A DNA stretch of 64,000 bases from Latrodectus hesperus (lineage: Eukaryota; Arthropoda; Arachnida; Araneae; Theridiidae), in contig CM075850.1 in NCBI GenBank assembly GCA_037975125.1, positions 126,251,292 to 126,315,291 on the forward strand, in the 5' to 3' direction. Both the position numbers and the translations under genes were made by a program. Positions 22,061-34,953 of this stretch are shown here, one piece after another (the first letter of the stretch is position 1; every line of letters starts with the position of its first letter). Under the pieces are notes generated by a model. The model saw nothing but the letters and a program-made list of their open reading frames with translations. It was not told the origin of the DNA and did no database searches.

Positions 22061-22970
22061 TGAACATTGCTCCTGGTTTAAAGTATTATAAGAAGCATAT
22101 TCATCGAATTTTTTACTTTTATAAATCGTAATGCACATACCTTACATAAGAATCTTTCAATTTGACTTGAAAGGCCTAATAATAGCTAATCTGAATGTAT
22201 GGTTCAAAATCAGAATTTCTCTGGAGAAGTAATACACTAAAGTGAAAAAGAAAAACATTAATATAAGATACTACTGAATGACGGAGAAAGGATATTGATT
22301 CGCCTACTTTCTTAACGCTCCTCTATCGATATGGTATTTGCAAGTTTTTTAAGGTTTCCTCCCTTCTAATAAGTAAATATACCTCTATCTATAAAGAATA
22401 TTTAAAAAAGCAACAAAGAGTCAAAACCTATCCAGCCTAGCAAAATAGTGACATACCGATTATTAAAAAATCGAATTTTACCTGCGAAGTAATACACTAA
22501 TAATACTTCGCAGGTAAAATGAATACACTAATGTGAAGTAATACACTACACTGCAGGAAGCTTGTTTTCTAAAAGACCTTCGTACTGTCCTTAAAAACAA
22601 ATTAACTCGTTCGCAGCCCGTGGTAGATATCGCTTCCTTAGGACGGGAGCTGTTACGCGTGGGCTGTGCTTACAGGCCGAGACATCTCCTAACCCTAGTA
22701 CGATATTTCGGAAAGTACGCATTACATAATAATGGATTAAATATACACTTTACGTAGAAATAGAACCATTCTTAAATATGTGATTAAAGATATCTTTATT
22801 TAATCATAACAAAACAATTGATCTTTCATAATAAAAACGTAAATATATTGTATTTTACTATTCTAAAAAGTACCCAAATGAATCTCAAAGTAAAACCCAT
22901 ACTAGAATATCTCCCATAAAATCCCCTTCTGAAATAAAATCGAGACTATAAACAACCTCTTCAAAATGAC
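22060..22970. other. Non-coding DNA with palindrome and short repeats
   Basis: GAAGTAATACACTA occurs three times (about 22226, 22486, 22535). A perfect 17-bp inverted repeat, ATTTTACCTGCGAAGTA with its complement, lies at 22475-22491 and 22504-22520. A CpG-containing patch is at 22610-22710. No gene seen. Confidence 0.6.
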
Positions 22971-22972
22971 TA

Positions 22973-23366
22973 GAGCTCCAGTGGCTCAGTAGTTTCACGC
23001 CGCTTCCCGTAAGCTCAGCAAAGTGAAGCATCATTTGCCGCGGGCAGTGGTTGGGAGGGTGACCACGGTGTATTCTCCTTCACTGGTTTGCTGGAGCTCC
23101 GTGGGTTGAGAGACGTGTCCACGTTAATATGTGACGTCCAAAGTTCTTCCGCTAGTGTGGCGTGGATGTAGAGAGGAGGGTGCCAGCTCAGATGAGGCCT
23201 CCTCACCTGACCGTGGTTCAAAATGACGAGGCACCTTAAAAAGAGCAAAGTCGTACTTTCACATCCATGGTTCTCTGATCCAAACGAAAGACTGAGAATT
23301 GACTTAATTCGCAAAGCCAAAGACATAGTGAGCTTGGCTTGTCCAAGTGTCATAAGCAACAACAAC
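22973..23366 (+). mobile_element. 390-bp CAA-tailed repeat, family F1, copy 2
   Basis: Nearly full-length, from GAGCTCCAGTGGCTCAGTAG to CATAAGCAACAACAAC. A possible short target-site duplication, AAAAT(G/T)ACT, flanks it. The 117-codon minus-strand frame at 23015-23368 is the repeat's own translation. Confidence 0.8.
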
Positions 23367-23369
23367 AAA

Positions 23370-24600
23370 ATTACTTAAAAGGCTCTTTACCACGTGTTTC
23401 CCTTAGCACGAACTTAAGTTTACATTCATGAAATTCCAAAAAATCGCAGACACTTGATGGACCCCATTTTGACCTCACTGAGAGAGAACTAATGTACTAG
23501 AGTAATCTTTGGAATGGAACATGGGTTAAGTAACTCCATCTGGTAGTAAATATTTCGTTAAAAAAGCACGACGCAAATGTGCGACAATCGTCCCGCCGTA
23601 ACGTAAGGATGCGTCGTTCATCCAGAACGGGTTGATAAACCTTTCCAAAAGCGTATTAATTTTAGAATATTGGGTTTTAATTAGTTTTACTCGCTTATCT
23701 AATTAGATTCAAAGACGATATTAAATGTACGCATTCAAAGATGGTATACAGATATTAAATAGTTATTTATTATATGGCTTAGTCTTATTTCCGAGGAACG
23801 TGATTCTCATAAAAATATTTATTAAAACTACCAAAAGCTAATTTAATTTAAGATTTTGAAATGAAGTTGAAAATTTTGAGAGAAAATCCTTTTAAATTTT
23901 AGACAAAAAGGTAGAGAGATTATATCGGCGTTTTTTTCCCCATAATTATTCTTAAACTTTTTCCTCTTTTTTGATTAATAGTATCTAAATTTACATATTA
24001 TTGTTGTTAGCATCTGAGAAGCTATATCCCTTCTAAAATATTAAATGCGGTATTTATTTAAAAATAGGATATTCAAACTTTTGAAAGGATTTATACATTT
24101 AGAAAATTTTACATATTAAGAAAATGTATGATAATTTGATTGAAAATTTTTGTTTTATTTTATATCTTTATTACTCATAAATATTAACTGAAAAGATTGT
24201 TTATTTTCTTTTTGTATAACGCATATATATGAACTATAAACATGTTGATTGACTAAATGTTTAGAGTTGCCAAAAAAAACTTTTTTGGCAACTCTAACAC
24301 GCACTACCTTCTCTCAATATTATATTTCAACAGAATATGCGAAACGTTGCAGTTAAGTTACAAAATGTTCACTTCGAGAACTTGTTTACTATAAGCGTAT
24401 TCCAAAAATTTACTTTTGTTACAATAATTATTTAACGCTTTTTATAAGTTTCAAACTTAGATAAGCAGAGATTCATTTTGCCAATCAATAAAAATCTAAA
24501 GAAAATGTAATAATTAATTAAAATAGATTCTTTGAGTTATCAATCATTTGCATTTAAATATTGAAACATTTTAATAATAAGACAATAATCATAATAATAA
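23370..24600. other. Non-coding DNA, intron or flank of PLC-like gene
   Basis: Mostly AT-rich. A perfect 17-bp hairpin, TTAGAGTTGCCAAAAAA with its complement and a 3-nt loop, lies at 24261-24297. No further exon was recognised. Confidence 0.55.
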
Positions 24601-24644
24601 CTAATACTGACCATTATTTATCTTTCTTTTCCAGAATGGTTTAC

Positions 24645-24779
24645 TTGAGGGCGTATAAGAAAGCCTCATGGTCTGAATGTCTACTTTGTATTTCCGCCGG
24701 TACCACCTGTCCGCTGAACGCACTTTGTACATGACAGTACCTTGGCCCATCCCTTTGAGAATGAGTTGCAAGGGCATCT
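24645..24779 (-). CDS. Internal coding exon: start of a PH domain, PLC-delta-like
   Basis: This exon is read on the minus strand. It follows a pyrimidine-rich acceptor ending TTTTCTTTTCAG and ends at CTCAA|GTAAAC. It is 135 nt long, enters in phase 1 (AG completes a codon) and leaves in phase 1. The 44 full codons are open and unlike anything repetitive in the window. The order of residues is Leu-x-Leu-Ile-Leu-Lys-Gly, then GTVMYKVRS, then RWYRRKYKVD, then LSYTPS. This follows the beta1-beta3 layout of the N-terminal PH domain of delta-type phosphoinositide phospholipase C (LLKG, K-V-K/R-S, W-R-R, Y-K), including the basic residues that bind inositol phosphates there. Such a protein hydrolyses PIP2 to IP3 and diacylglycerol at the plasma membrane. 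The rest of the enzyme (EF hands, X/Y barrel, C2) is not visible and would lie to the left, outside the window or in exons I could not see. Other PH proteins, such as the inactive PLC-like family, remain possible. Confidence 0.6.
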
Positions 24780-24915
24780 CTGAAAAGAAAAGAAAACATC
24801 TATGAGTATGTATGCATATCCATACATAACAGAATTTCTCACAAATTTATTTTAATAAATTTTTTATCAATATAATTATATTATTGCTATACTTTTATAT
24901 TTATTCATACTCACA

Positions 24916-24918
<3 letters not shown>

Positions 24919-24990
<72 letters not shown>
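24919..24990. repeat. (TA)n microsatellite
   Basis: About 72 bp, 140 bp upstream of the PH exon acceptor, inside the inferred intron. Confidence 0.95.
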
Positions 24991-25678
<688 letters not shown>

Positions 25679-25683
25679 CATTT

Positions 25684-25821
25684 TATTATAAAGTACATAA
25701 AAAATAATTTTCTCTTTTATACATACTAACGTATATAATAAACATATTTTGTAATATACATTAAAGCTTATTAAAATATAATACAATAATAAAACTATTA
25801 AAATAATAATTTTGTATATTG

Positions 25822-25885
<64 letters not shown>

Positions 25886-27182
25886 CCTTCAGAATAAATT
25901 TAGGAAAATAAAATTAACTATGTTGACTTGAAGCATAATTTTGCCAAAATCCTATTTATTTCATTTATACAAAACATTTTGAAATTTTATAAAGCTTTAA
26001 ATATTCTTTTTTTAAATTTTATTATTATAAAAAATATTATTTCTTCAATGATATACATTTTGATAGTTATTCATCAATTATATTTACTTTAGTCACATTA
26101 CTACTCATTCAATAAAAATAGTGTTTTCATAAAAATACTGGTATTTTATATTATATTTTATTAACATTCAGTTTTACTAGAGGAAAGGAAGTTTTAATAA
26201 CCATGAATAAAAAATATAAATAATTTAATACATAAAACTGTTACCTATTTGCAAGAGGAGGATTTTAAAATAATTCAATAGCATGGGGGCATTGTTTTTA
26301 AACTACGCAATACATTTTTAATATTGAATTCAGCTATGCACATGAAATTGATATATTTTTCTTACGAATTTATTTTAGTCTTTCCCATTTTCATGAATGG
26401 AAGTATGCAAATCATGAAATGTTGAAACTTCATCATAAAATTTTAATATATTTCTTGTAAATGTGTATGTGTATAATCTTTAATGGATATTTTTCCGAAT
26501 GTTGTGTATATATAAGTTTTAATTTCTTACATTTATATATCTTACGCTTAACATCTGGATCCAAATATAAGGTAAAAGGTTTAACATTTTCTATGTATTT
26601 AATTTTATGTATTCGTATGTTTTTTTAAAAAATCCTAAAATAATAATTTTGAACCATGTGATTTGATGAGAATTATATCCCTCAAATGCCATTCATAGTT
26701 ATAGAAAATATTAGGCAATTTATGATTCTTTATTAAATTTCTATCACACTTGTGTTGTATTTTAATCTTTTTCAAATATTTAAATACACATATTATCTTA
26801 CTAAACATGCTGTAGGTTGATAACATTTCTTTAATTACTTTTAAATAATAATATGCGTTTTCATATAATGTCAGCATGAAACTAAATTTTTATGAGAAAT
26901 TTATCCACCTCAGTCATGTATTTAACTTATACAAAATTGATGTATTATGAAATATTATTTTTCAAATTCTTATATCACAAATACTATGACAGCAAGAATA
27001 TTAAAATTTTACGACCGACTAAATCTTACGATAACAAAAACTTTCAATATACAAAATTATTATTTTAATAGTTTTATTATTATATTATATTTTAATAAGC
27101 TTTAATGTATATTACAAAATATGTTCATTATATACGTCAGTATGTATAAAAGAGAAAATTATTTTTTATGTACTTTATAATA
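25684..27182. repeat. Long inverted repeat: 141-bp arms, 98% identical, 1.2-kb spacer
   Basis: 25684-25824 and 27042-27182 are reverse complements with three differences, all transitions. Both arms abut (TA)n tracts on their outer sides, and the left arm also has one (25825-25882) on its inner side. The structure lies inside the inferred first intron of the PLC-like gene. Confidence 0.9.
25825..25882. repeat. (TA)n microsatellite
   Basis: About 58 bp of TA. Confidence 0.95.
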
Positions 27183-27184
27183 AT

Positions 27185-27415
<231 letters not shown>

Positions 27416-27740
27416 AGTTAATAGAAGTTTACATCATGTTTCACTCATATGCCATTCAATATCAGCTAATAAAAATTAGTCATTTGATATATTTCTTTTA
27501 TTTAATATATCTATTATTAATTTAATATATCTATGAGCAATTTAATTAATTAATTAAATTTATTTTATACAAATTCGTTATATTTTATAAAAATTTATAC
27601 AATTTTTCAATTTTAGTTCTAGCTTTTATTTGCAAAGAAACAGATATATTAGCTTCGAAAATTCACATTCATTAATCCAAACATAATTTATGAAACTAAT
27701 TTACACGCAAAATCCCAGTAAATGAATTAACAAAATTTAC

Positions 27741-27759
27741 CTCCTGTTAAAATATCCAT
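27741..27759 (-). CDS. Candidate first coding exon (MDILTG|) of the PLC-like gene
   Basis: On the minus strand an ATG at 27759 opens Met-Asp-Ile-Leu-Thr-Gly and then reaches a strong donor, AGGAG|GTAAAT, leaving one base over (phase 1). The PH exon at 24645-24779 accepts exactly phase 1, so the join gives Gly-Glu-Met-Pro-Leu-Gln before the LILKG motif. That matches the short N-terminal lead usual before the PH domain of delta-type PLC. An in-frame TAA lies 24 nt before the ATG, so this is a natural start if the exon is real. The intron would be 2961 bp. Upstream sequence is richer in CpG than its surroundings. The 5' end of the exon is not defined. The exon is too short for similarity, so the call rests on start, donor, phase and position. 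Confidence 0.42.
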
Positions 27760-27779
27760 AATCCTCAACGTGAGAGCAG

Positions 27780-28130
27780 ATTATTTCGATGCAAATCAAT
27801 TATTTGTGGAAAACGACTTCTGTCATCTAGAAATCTAATCGCGTCGTCGATAGGATAAGCAGACTCAAGTGAGGAAGAAAGTTCCATGGGTATGTACTTG
27901 GCAGATGTTGTCGAGCTCAATTGTTTTCACTAACGCGCAATTCCTGCGAAGAAATGCCATAAACCAGCCGGCGACTGTTAAATTTGTTGCATTTGGAAAA
28001 AAAATATGGCAACGGGATCTTTTTTTAAAAACGCAAAGCGCTGTAATCTGAGACAAATGATTTCAAATCAACGATGACAAACCACAGCAGAAAACGCGCT
28101 TCGGATAATTTTTCAAGGTTGACCCCATTT
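27780..28130 (-). promoter_or_regulatory. CpG-bearing promoter-like stretch upstream of candidate first exon
   Basis: This stretch stands out from the AT-rich background by repeated CpG (for example TCGCGTCGTCG, CAGCCGGCGACTG, AACGCAAAGCGCTG, AAACGCGCTTCGG). It shows none of the repeat families seen elsewhere. It lies directly upstream, in the minus sense, of the candidate first exon at 27741-27759. Open frames of about 60 codons on both strands have no recognisable content. I infer promoter or 5' UTR; no TATA box or initiator could be fixed with confidence. Confidence 0.35.
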
Positions 28131-29440
28131 AACGGCAGACGGGGAATCCTACATAGAAAATGTTTGCTAACAAGAATGATTTCACTTGTAGAGGTAACAA
28201 TAAAAGGAAACATTAATCTAATATTGGCGTCATTCTACTTTTTTTATTTCGGATATAGAGAAACCTATATAACGAGTAATAAAACAGAAGTAGTTTTATT
28301 TACGTTCAGTAATAAAAACGTCACTTCCCACCTGTGTGATTTCTTCTCGCGTTGAATAAAGCGAATAGCTGATTCCGCATACGTTAGAAATATATTTTCT
28401 AAATATTCGAATGATATATTTTGCAATAAATATTCATATTTTAGATGTTAATATTATTTTAAAAATCGTTTTAAATGGCAATACTACCGAAAAATGAAGA
28501 GCAAACAAATTTGCTAATAATACTTTAGTTTTAAATGTTAATGTATCAAAACATGCAATATTTAGTTGGCATTTGTAAGTATTTGTTTTGTGTACATGTC
28601 TCTCTCTTTGTTTCTAAAGATGTATTCTTTTCTTATTTCCATATCGATTACAAGCAAAGTTTCTTTCATTTTTATTTTGTTTATTGTTATAGCGTTCGTG
28701 AATAATCCACATCATATAGCCAAATTAATACCATTTTCTATGAGCTAATTTAATTTTTTAATTCTATCTAATAAATAATTTGTGTTTTTTTATTAATCTG
28801 AGAAAACATTACTTTTTATTATTTTTTAGCTGAAAATACTTATTACCATTTATTCTTAGCTTAAAATGCTTATAATAAGTTGTCTAAAATTAAATTCTTC
28901 TCGAAATAATCAAATTTATCACAGCTTAATTAAATGTTAGAGATTTTTTTTTTTTTTTGTAACTAGAAGAGTAAACAAGTTTTTAGTATTAAATCTTGAT
29001 TTTAAAACCCATATCATTTTTAAAACTATTTCGCTTTTTAAAATAGGTGTTATACAGTATGCATATGATTCTATTTATTTTCTATAGTATGCTTTGTTTT
29101 AATTTTTTTATTAAAAATACTAGAGTATTTAATTTTTGCGAAGAAATGGACGAAATTTTACAGTATACTTTTGTTATATAGGATTTGAATGTCACACTAT
29201 TTAATTCGCTTGAAGAGAACACTTATTTATTTTTAAAAAATTAATTATATTTTCCGAAAGGATTTCATTTTAATTTCAAACAGCCTTCCCTGCACAAAAA
29301 AAGCACCGTAGGCTCTCACTGAATATTTTTATGTTCAAATCAAACATTTTTTATGAATAAAATTTTGAAATAAAAAACATGATTGCATAATTTCAACTGA
29401 ATTTAATAATGATAATAATGATGTAATTTACAAGAAAAAT
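28131..29440. other. AT-rich non-coding DNA
   Basis: Upstream of the candidate PLC-like first exon. Frames of about 60-90 codons lack motifs. No feature supported. Confidence 0.5.
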
Positions 29441-29457
29441 TTCAAAAATTCATGAAT

Positions 29458-29741
29458 GTTGTTGTTGTCGTTTGCCAGCCAGGCTGGCAATATGTGGTGC
29501 GCTGCTCCACTTTTTCATCTGAACCCTATTTTGGTGTGGAGTCCGACATCCTCAGTACACACATGCTATAGGGACCCGTTTATAGGGTAGGCAACCATTC
29601 ACTCCTGATTCATACGAGGAAAGGACAAAGACAGGATAGATAGGGAGAGAAAAAAAGTATATCCATACCCAAACCGGGATTCGAACCCAGGAGCTCCCTA
29701 TCCGTATTCAGGCACTCTGACCACTAGACAGGGCGAGGCGG
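29458..29741 (-). mobile_element. SINE-B copy
   Basis: Minus orientation with CAA tail at the left (TTGTTGTTGTCG) and tRNA-like head at the right (B box GGGTTCGAATCCC). Duplication CAAAAATTCATGAAT at 29443-29457 and 29742-29756, exact. Confidence 0.85.
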
Positions 29742-29945
29742 CAAAAATTCATGAATTAAAATAATAATAAATTATTTTAACTAATAAAAGTATGACGAAT
29801 AAAAATTCGCAACCAAATTAAATAATTGGATCAGAATTTCACCAGCAATTTAATACTGGGAAATGCTTCATTTGTTTATACAGAAATTAATATCTAAGAA
29901 CCATAAGTTTGAAACGTTTAGATAATATTGAGTTTAGTCTAGTCC

Positions 29946-30112
29946 AACCAAACTGCCAGTCGAGTGGTTAGAGCGTTTGAATATCGTTCTACAGTTTGTA
30001 AGTTTGAATCCCACTTTGAACTTGAATGCTTCTAATGCTGCGGAATTCGATTTAAAGCTTAATCAGCCTTTGTTTGCAAGAAGTGACTATTAAGAGGCAA
30101 GCTAACCAAACC
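29946..30112 (+). mobile_element. SINE-C copy
   Basis: GCCAGTCGAGTGGTTAGAGC head, AAGTTTGAATCCCACTTTG B-box region, GAAGTGACTATTAAGAGGC and the tail AGCTAACCAAACC. Confidence 0.65.
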
Positions 30113-30389
30113 TAGGACAATCAATAAATTAAAATGACATTTTCCCATTTAAATTAAGTGAAAGCTAAGTATGACTAAGATTCTGATTCTACAGTTTTGA
30201 TTATTTCAAAATAGCACTTATATCTAACTTCCAGTTTCGAATGATAGCATATGATATTCCTTAGAACATGGTTTTTAACTCTGCGGTAGTAAATAATATA
30301 ATAATCCAAGGAAATTTAAAGCATTGTAAATTTCACCGTATATTATTATATTCCGATAGAATTTTTTACAAATAATGAACTGCAATCAC

Positions 30390-30565
30390 GTACCGTAATA
30401 AAGGAAAACCCGGAAACTCTCAAGCACTTACCAAGAAAGAGCCTGCCTGCCGGAGGTAGAAACCTAACACCCAAATCCCATTTCTCAGCACTAGCTAGAA
30501 TCAAATCCCTGACCTTTCGATCTGAAGAGAGTTCTGTTCTACCTCTATGCCTACTTAGGCTGTTT
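30390..30565 (-). mobile_element. SINE family F5 copy
   Basis: GGAAAACCCGGAAACTCTCA, GCCTGCCTGCCGGAGGTAG and TAGAATCAAATCCCTGACC follow the minus F5 order. Confidence 0.5.
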
Positions 30566-30847
30566 ACAAATGATTTGTGTGTCTAGAGTCAATAATTTAG
30601 ATTTTTTAAATTAATTAAAAATAGTAAATATCATAATCCAAAAAACTCATCATTTTTTCATGATAGAAACGTTGTTTTTAGTTCAATAGATGAATAATTA
30701 GGCTCAAAAGATAAGCATGCATTTAGGTTCAATCTTAGTTACTAACTTGAAGTGAATATTTATGTTCACTTTATTAATTTTCAGCATTTGTAAAGTTGAA
30801 CATTTACTCTACACTGTCTCCTATAAAATTTTCAAACAGATGCTAAA

Positions 30848-30995
30848 ATTGGCTCCTTTGGCTCAGTGGTTCAGATCCTTTGTCAGAGTGGAGATTTTGA
30901 AATTTCATCTCAGTCACGCATTGAACAATGAGGTATGAGTATTAACTTAATGCTTTCTACTTACACACTATCGGGGAAAGCAGTTTCGTTAGTTG
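30848..30995 (+). mobile_element. SINE family F5 copy, plus strand
   Basis: TTTGGCTCAGTGGTTCAGAT (A box), a B-box-like TTGAAATTTCATCTCAG, and CATTGAACAATGAGGTATG. Confidence 0.45.
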
Positions 30996-30999
30996 CTCC

Positions 31000-31870
31000 T
31001 TTTCCGATATAGTATTATATGATTTCCTATCAATGAAAACTCTGAGAAATCAATAACTGTATTAAATACAAATGACGTCATAGATAGATTCCAGTGATTC
31101 CGAAGCACTGTGAGGCAGCCATTTTGTGTACCGCCAAATTTCAGAAATGTATATAGTAAAAATTATTTATGCTTTTATAACTAATAAAGTTTGTTTAAAT
31201 TAAAGAATTGTACACTGTATAAGAAAACTTGTTTTCACACTTAAGTACTATATTTTTTAAAATTAAAATTTTTTTATCTTTGATAACTGTGACCTTCCCT
31301 AAAGTGAAATATTTGCCCCACATGAAGAAATTTCAAGCGTTACCAGTGTATCTACAATTACAATTTTCTCCACATTATTTTCGCGAATTTCGATTTTCTG
31401 CATTACCCAACATAAAAACGAAAAAAAAGATCGTGACTTCAATGTAGAAGACAATAGGAAAATATCGTTATCATCTATGTATTGCCGAATATAAATGAAA
31501 CAATCAAAAAATATCAATCTCAAATTTCCTATTAAAAGTATTATTTTATCATTTTGTAATTAATCCCTTAATAATAGCACTGTTGTTTTTGTAGTACATA
31601 TTATATTGTTTTATTCTGCATTCAAAATTATTATCACAAAATGTGTTACACACACAATACAATATATTTAAGAAAACATGTTTTAAACTTATCTTTTTCT
31701 TTATGTGCCGCCAAATTTTAAAATCGTCAAAAGTGCGCCGCGATAAAAAAAGCGAAAAAAAAAAAAGAAAATGGTTGAGAATCACAGCATTAATTAAATA
31801 GGATTTTCTTCCTACGTCTTCATCTACTATTCAGGTCTGTGTGAGCATTATATACTTTTCCACTTTCTTA
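31000..31870. other. Non-coding DNA
   Basis: AT-rich. TGACGTCA at 31073-31080 is a perfect CRE palindrome with no gene context. No gene seen. Confidence 0.5.
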
Positions 31871-31882
31871 ACAACGACTTCT

Positions 31883-32163
31883 GCCTCCCAACTTGTCTTG
31901 TGGTCAGCGTATCTGACTGCGGATAGGGAGGTCCTGGGTTCGAATCCCGGTTCGAGCATGGATATACTTTCTCTCTCTATCTATCCTACTGTCTTTGTCC
32001 TTTCCTTGTATGAATGTGGAGTGAATGGTTGCCTACCCTATAAACGGGTCCTTATGGCATGTGTGTACTGAGGAAGTCGGGCTCCACACTTAAATATGGT
32101 TCAGTTGTAAAAGTGGAGCAGCGCACCCTATATTGCCAACCTAGCTGGCACACGACAACAACA
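31883..32163 (+). mobile_element. SINE-B copy
   Basis: Head CCCAACTTGTCTTGTGGTCA, B box GGGTTCGAATCCC, body with CCCTATAAACGGGTCC, tail CACACGACAACAACAACA. Duplication ACAACGA(C/T)TTCT at 31871-31882 and 32164-32175. Confidence 0.85.
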
Positions 32164-32175
32164 ACAACGATTTCT

Positions 32176-32345
32176 AAGATTATTTTTTTGCAACTCAATT
32201 TGTGAAACCTATGTTTTGCCGTTCGTTCATTCACACCACTATCCCCATACGCTTGACATGTTCGGTGACTTAATGCAGCAGCTGATAAGCCCACTTTGAA
32301 GTTGTACAGAAAACAACACAGAACGAACTCTTTTGACACGTCCAT
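32176..32345 (-). mobile_element. mariner transposase N-terminal fragment
   Basis: The minus frame reads MDVSKEFVLCCFLYNFK, then GLSAAALSHRTCQAYGD, then NERTAKHRFHKL. This is the mariner helix-turn-helix DNA-binding region, which recognises the terminal inverted repeats. The catalytic part is absent. A SINE-B sits directly beside it at the truncated side, and the track frame runs on into that SINE. Confidence 0.75.
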
Positions 32346-33455
32346 TTCTCTTCTCTACTGTACGAGTTACGATTGATGAATATACGCGGTGGATCTGCTT
32401 TTATAACGACTGTTATTCCTACTCTCGATTGACCGGTGTCTAAGCCATGTCATATACTAATTTGTATACTTATTCTCACTTCATTAAATCCAACGCGAAA
32501 ACGGAAAGAATTATCTTGTTTATCTTATAAAAAGGAAAAAAATGATTCTTGAATTAATCACATTATTTCTGTACTCGAATTGTTTATAATCTATATAATT
32601 GTTTTTCTATCTGTTATATATCTGTGCTCATTAAGGATCCGATTTAAATTTTTTTTAAAAATTCCGGAAAGAAATTTGTCAAATAGACATTGCTTCAGTA
32701 CATTAATTCCTTCGAATGTATTCCATTGTAAAATCATAATGATCAATTTGATAGTAATTCGTAAAATGTTTCAGTTCTCATTCCAATAAAGGAGAAGCTT
32801 GAGCTGTTCAACTTAAGAAACGACGAAGGCCATAAAGGAAAACCCAGATCTTTTAAAATATGTTAGATATGTTCGCCACTTGGAAATGAAATCTGATTGA
32901 TTTTGGTGACCTCCAAAACATAAGATTTGTTGTGGCATCTCCATCAACAACTTCTCGTGCAGTCGTATTGTTCATTGTCAACATAATTGATTTAGGATGT
33001 GAGAGTTTTAAGAACAAGCAAAGAGTTGTTCGCGACCAATACGCAGTTACAAATGAATTTATTTATAGATAACTATAAGTTGGTTACCACGTGTATCAAA
33101 TAAGTGAAGGATGTTTGGTAAAATGAAACTAACATTAACTACATTTCAATAATATACTTCTTTCAACCTTTTTGAAATAAGATTTTTGTGTTCGAAATTC
33201 TTAGAACTTAACATTCCATCTAAAACGAGAGACCTCATTAATTAAATACGTAAATAATTTAAATAAAATATCCTTCCATGAAACAATCAATTATATAAAT
33301 TAATTTATTGCTATACATTAATCAATAATTATTATTAAAAAAGTTATTATGTGATTTCATTGATAAACATATTTTAAATTATTTTGACACCTCACAGTTT
33401 ACAGCTTAACCAGCTGAATTCTGTTTTACTACATTTTAATATCGAGTGATTAAAT
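32346..33455. other. AT-rich non-coding DNA
   Basis: No feature supported. Confidence 0.5.
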
Positions 33456-33459
33456 TGTC

Positions 33460-33665
33460 ATCTGGGAGGACCTTTCACAGATACTGGGCCGTATTCATAA
33501 GACGCAAGGAAGGGAAACTCAGAAAATTCCCAAGCACCCACTCCGACCAACATGCATGGAAAAGGTAGAAAACTGACATCCATCTCCCATTATTCAACAG
33601 TGGCTGGAATCAAACCTGAAACCTTATGTTCCGGAAAGCAGTGTTCCACTACTGACCACGATGAG
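33460..33665 (-). mobile_element. SINE family F5, well-kept copy
   Basis: Minus orientation. ATACTGGGCCGTATTCATAA, GAAAATTCCCAAGCACCCAC, AACATGCATGGA, TTCAACAGTGGCTGGAATC and the tRNA-like head region CCTTATGTTCCGGAAAGCAG are all present. Confidence 0.65.
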
Positions 33666-33669
33666 CTCA

Positions 33670-34637
33670 ATATATTCTAAATGAAATAATTATTATTACC
33701 TTAATCTAGTTCCTTATATAATTATTATTATTTTATGTAAGAAAAAATTGACACCAAGTGAATGATAGTGTGACAGCCTATTTTAGCCCATAGAAGAGAG
33801 AAAAAAGCAATTAACAATTCAACTTTTTGAGCCATATTTAGATAACAATATCTGAACTAATATCTTCCCTAAATTTCCTTGTTATATCAACGGAAACGGT
33901 AGTGGTTTTTTTCTAAAATTTAACATGTATTCAACTCTAGGCACGATGGTCTTCACAGATTAAGAAGTCAAGCTCGCTTACCTTCCAGATACAAAAATGA
34001 TGCTATACTTCACCATATTAACATGGCTCTGAAATGATATTTGAAATTTGAATACATGAATAAATAATTCGATAATATCAGGTCAGTGTGTTCTCTATTC
34101 CTGCTCATTTTTTTTAAAATAATAATATTTTACTTTATTCTTCTTCCTATTACAATAATTTTTGGATAGTTTTAATTTTGAAATTCATGTATTACAGTGT
34201 TTGTAGGATTATTTTCTCAAATTCATACCATCAAGATTTTATTTTTAGTTTAAATAATAAGAAATCTTTATAATGATTTAATTAGAAAACACAGGACTTT
34301 CATTAGTTATATTATGAGACATTTTATGTGCGAGACTGAATTATCTAGAATTTGAATAATTTCTTTTTATGTATAAATTAAATATTATGGAGATAAAAAT
34401 TAATTTTAAAGGTAATGCGAATTCATAACATCAAATGATATTTTCCAAAAATTTTTCCCGTGAAAAATAAATATTGTTACTAGTAAGTAAGCCATAGTTA
34501 TACTCTATCACAGCTCTATCATATACCAATCTGATAAGCTTAATTTTCTAGAAGGGGAAAAAGTTTCTTTTCCATCCTGTTGTAAAATACAGCAGTATCA
34601 AAAATATAACTTTGTTTAGCCTAGTATTCCATGAACT
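33670..34637. other. AT-rich non-coding DNA
   Basis: No feature supported. Confidence 0.55.
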
Positions 34638-34650
34638 ACAATCATATATA

Positions 34651-34953
34651 TGCCGACCGATGGGCTGAGTGGTTAGCGTTTCTGACTTATGAGTTGTTGG
34701 TCCCAGGTTCGAATCCCGGTTCGGGAATGAATGTTTCTTTTCTTCTCTGTTCTCTCTGTCCTTTCTTCTGTGATGTTGTATGAATGTGGCCCACCCAATA
34801 AACGGGTTTGTGGTGGTATGACGCGGGTAACGATACTCGCCTCAGTGACTTGGTTGACAGGTGCCCGCTGGGTAACGACAAATGAGTAGCAGTCTCTGGC
34901 CTTGTTGTGGCATAGGGTTCAACCCTCTTGTGCCCACCATTGGAAAAAAAACA
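34651..34953 (+). mobile_element. SINE-A copy
   Basis: Head GCCGACCGATGGGCTGAGTG, B box GGTTCGAATCCC, A8 tail. Duplication ACAATCAT(TT)ATATAT at 34638-34650 and 34954-34970. Confidence 0.85.

Noticed and set aside
24634..24730. Plus-strand frame after CCAG opposite the PH exon
   Set aside because: It has an acceptor-like start but stops after 32 codons and lacks motifs; the minus frame matches a known domain and has two good splice sites.
31073..31080. TGACGTCA as a promoter
   Set aside because: A perfect CRE but with no ATG-donor exon or CpG-rich context nearby; expected by chance about once per window.
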